Part shown: one piece after another, positions 5,623 to 5,824 of the stretch
Layout: each line of letters opens with the position of its first letter
How positions within the stretch are numbered: the stretch's first letter is position 1
Source: Crocinitomicaceae bacterium
Lineage (GTDB): Bacteria > Bacteroidota > Bacteroidia > Flavobacteriales_D > Parvicellaceae
Direction: 5' to 3'
NCBI GenBank assembly: GCA_002727735.1
Contig: PBXW01000144.1
Span: forward strand, 1-5,824
Length of the DNA stretch: 5,824 bases
The notes under the pieces: generated by a model
What the model saw: only the letters and a program-made list of their open reading frames with translations
Database searches by the model: none
Told to the model about the DNA's origin: nothing
Made by a program: the position numbers and the translations under genes

Positions 5623-5754
5623 TTACTGATATTTATTAAGTAATCGATTATAAATTATGAACAATACTATTAATCCACCAATACCATAAGCTGCATGAGT
5701 TGGGTCATGATGATTCTGCCAAAGCTCTTGTAATGGGAGTAGTAAGCTTTTCAA
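5623..5754 (-). CDS. 43-residue single-helix membrane protein with histidine cluster
   Basis: I do not recognise this protein. From a TTG at 5752-5754 the frame reads MKSLLLPLQELWQ, then a His-rich block NHHDPTHAAYGIGG (residues 14-27), a hydrophobic helix LIVLFIIY (28-35 plus flanks), and a short basic end NRLLNKYQ. This is the layout of the very small membrane subunits common in picocyanobacteria: an amphipathic lead, possible metal- or pigment-binding histidines (H15, H16, H20, with D17), one transmembrane span, and a positive tail. TTG must be the start because a TAA lies directly before it; I saw no clear Shine-Dalgarno sequence. After its TAA the same frame stays open for 44 more codons to 5488. 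Coding character is judged from composition only. Confidence 0.5.
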   Translation of the reverse strand: MKSLLLPLQELWQNHHDPTHAAYGIGGLIVLFIIYNRLLNKYQ

Positions 5755-5788
5755 TTAATAATTAATTAATTTTCTATTTTCATCTCTT

Positions 5789-5824
5789 TTATTTATTCTT
5801 AACCCAATGAACAGCATCCATATA
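5789..5824 (-). CDS. Possible C-terminal end of a minus-strand gene (cut by window edge)
   Basis: The last 11 codons visible on the minus strand read YMDAVHWVKNK followed by TAA. The frame is open to the edge and would lie 34 bases upstream of the 43-residue protein in the same orientation, which fits a two-gene transcript. Eleven codons are too few to assign a product, and the stretch could be chance. Confidence 0.25.
   Translation of the reverse strand, partial: YMDAVHWVKNK

Noticed and set aside
1..5824. CRISPR array, insertion sequence, integrase or toxin-antitoxin pair
   Set aside because: No regularly spaced repeats, transposase or recombinase motifs, or paired small genes with known toxin features were seen on either strand.

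Overview
This window looks like an accessory stretch of a marine picocyanobacterial chromosome, most likely a low-GC Prochlorococcus. The taxonomic call is an inference. It rests on a very AT-rich backbone, a high-light-inducible protein (Hli) with a clear chlorophyll-binding helix, a remnant resembling the DUF1651 family (which I recall as typical of marine picocyanobacteria), and many very small genes in long AT-rich spacers.

Layout, left to right. The 3' end of a 23S rRNA pseudouridine synthase gene of the RluF type (1-473, + strand) runs in from the left. After a short spacer holding a folded, tRNA-like sequence comes a large minus-strand gene for an exported, glycine-rich outer-membrane beta-barrel (710-2389). 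This protein is built from three copies of one repeat, and its barrel is far more GC-rich than anything around it. Upstream of it (2390-2827) lie a candidate regulatory element and a degenerate tRNA-like remnant. An Hli gene follows (2828-3088, +). Next is a zone of decayed or very small genes: a small membrane-protein frame broken by one TAA (3089-3316, +), a DUF1651-like gene broken by one TAA (3313-3570, -), a 35-codon ORF (3672-3779, +) and a strong intrinsic terminator (3829-3853). A second, smaller outer-membrane barrel gene on the minus strand (3923-4526) is split by a one-base frameshift inside its signal peptide. A secreted SYLF/Ysc84-domain protein follows (4836-5441, +). The right end carries an unrecognised 43-residue, histidine-containing, single-helix membrane protein (5623-5754, -) and the last codons of a possible further minus-strand gene.

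Three of the larger products (two barrels and the SYLF protein) are predicted to be exported, so the theme is envelope remodelling. The two barrel genes share a 12-base motif at similar places upstream and may share regulation. The large barrel gene looks acquired: its composition differs sharply from its surroundings and it sits between two tRNA-like sequences. Together with the decaying small genes, this fits a genomic island of the tRNA-targeted kind known in Prochlorococcus. No integrase, transposase or CRISPR array is visible, so mobility is inferred only.
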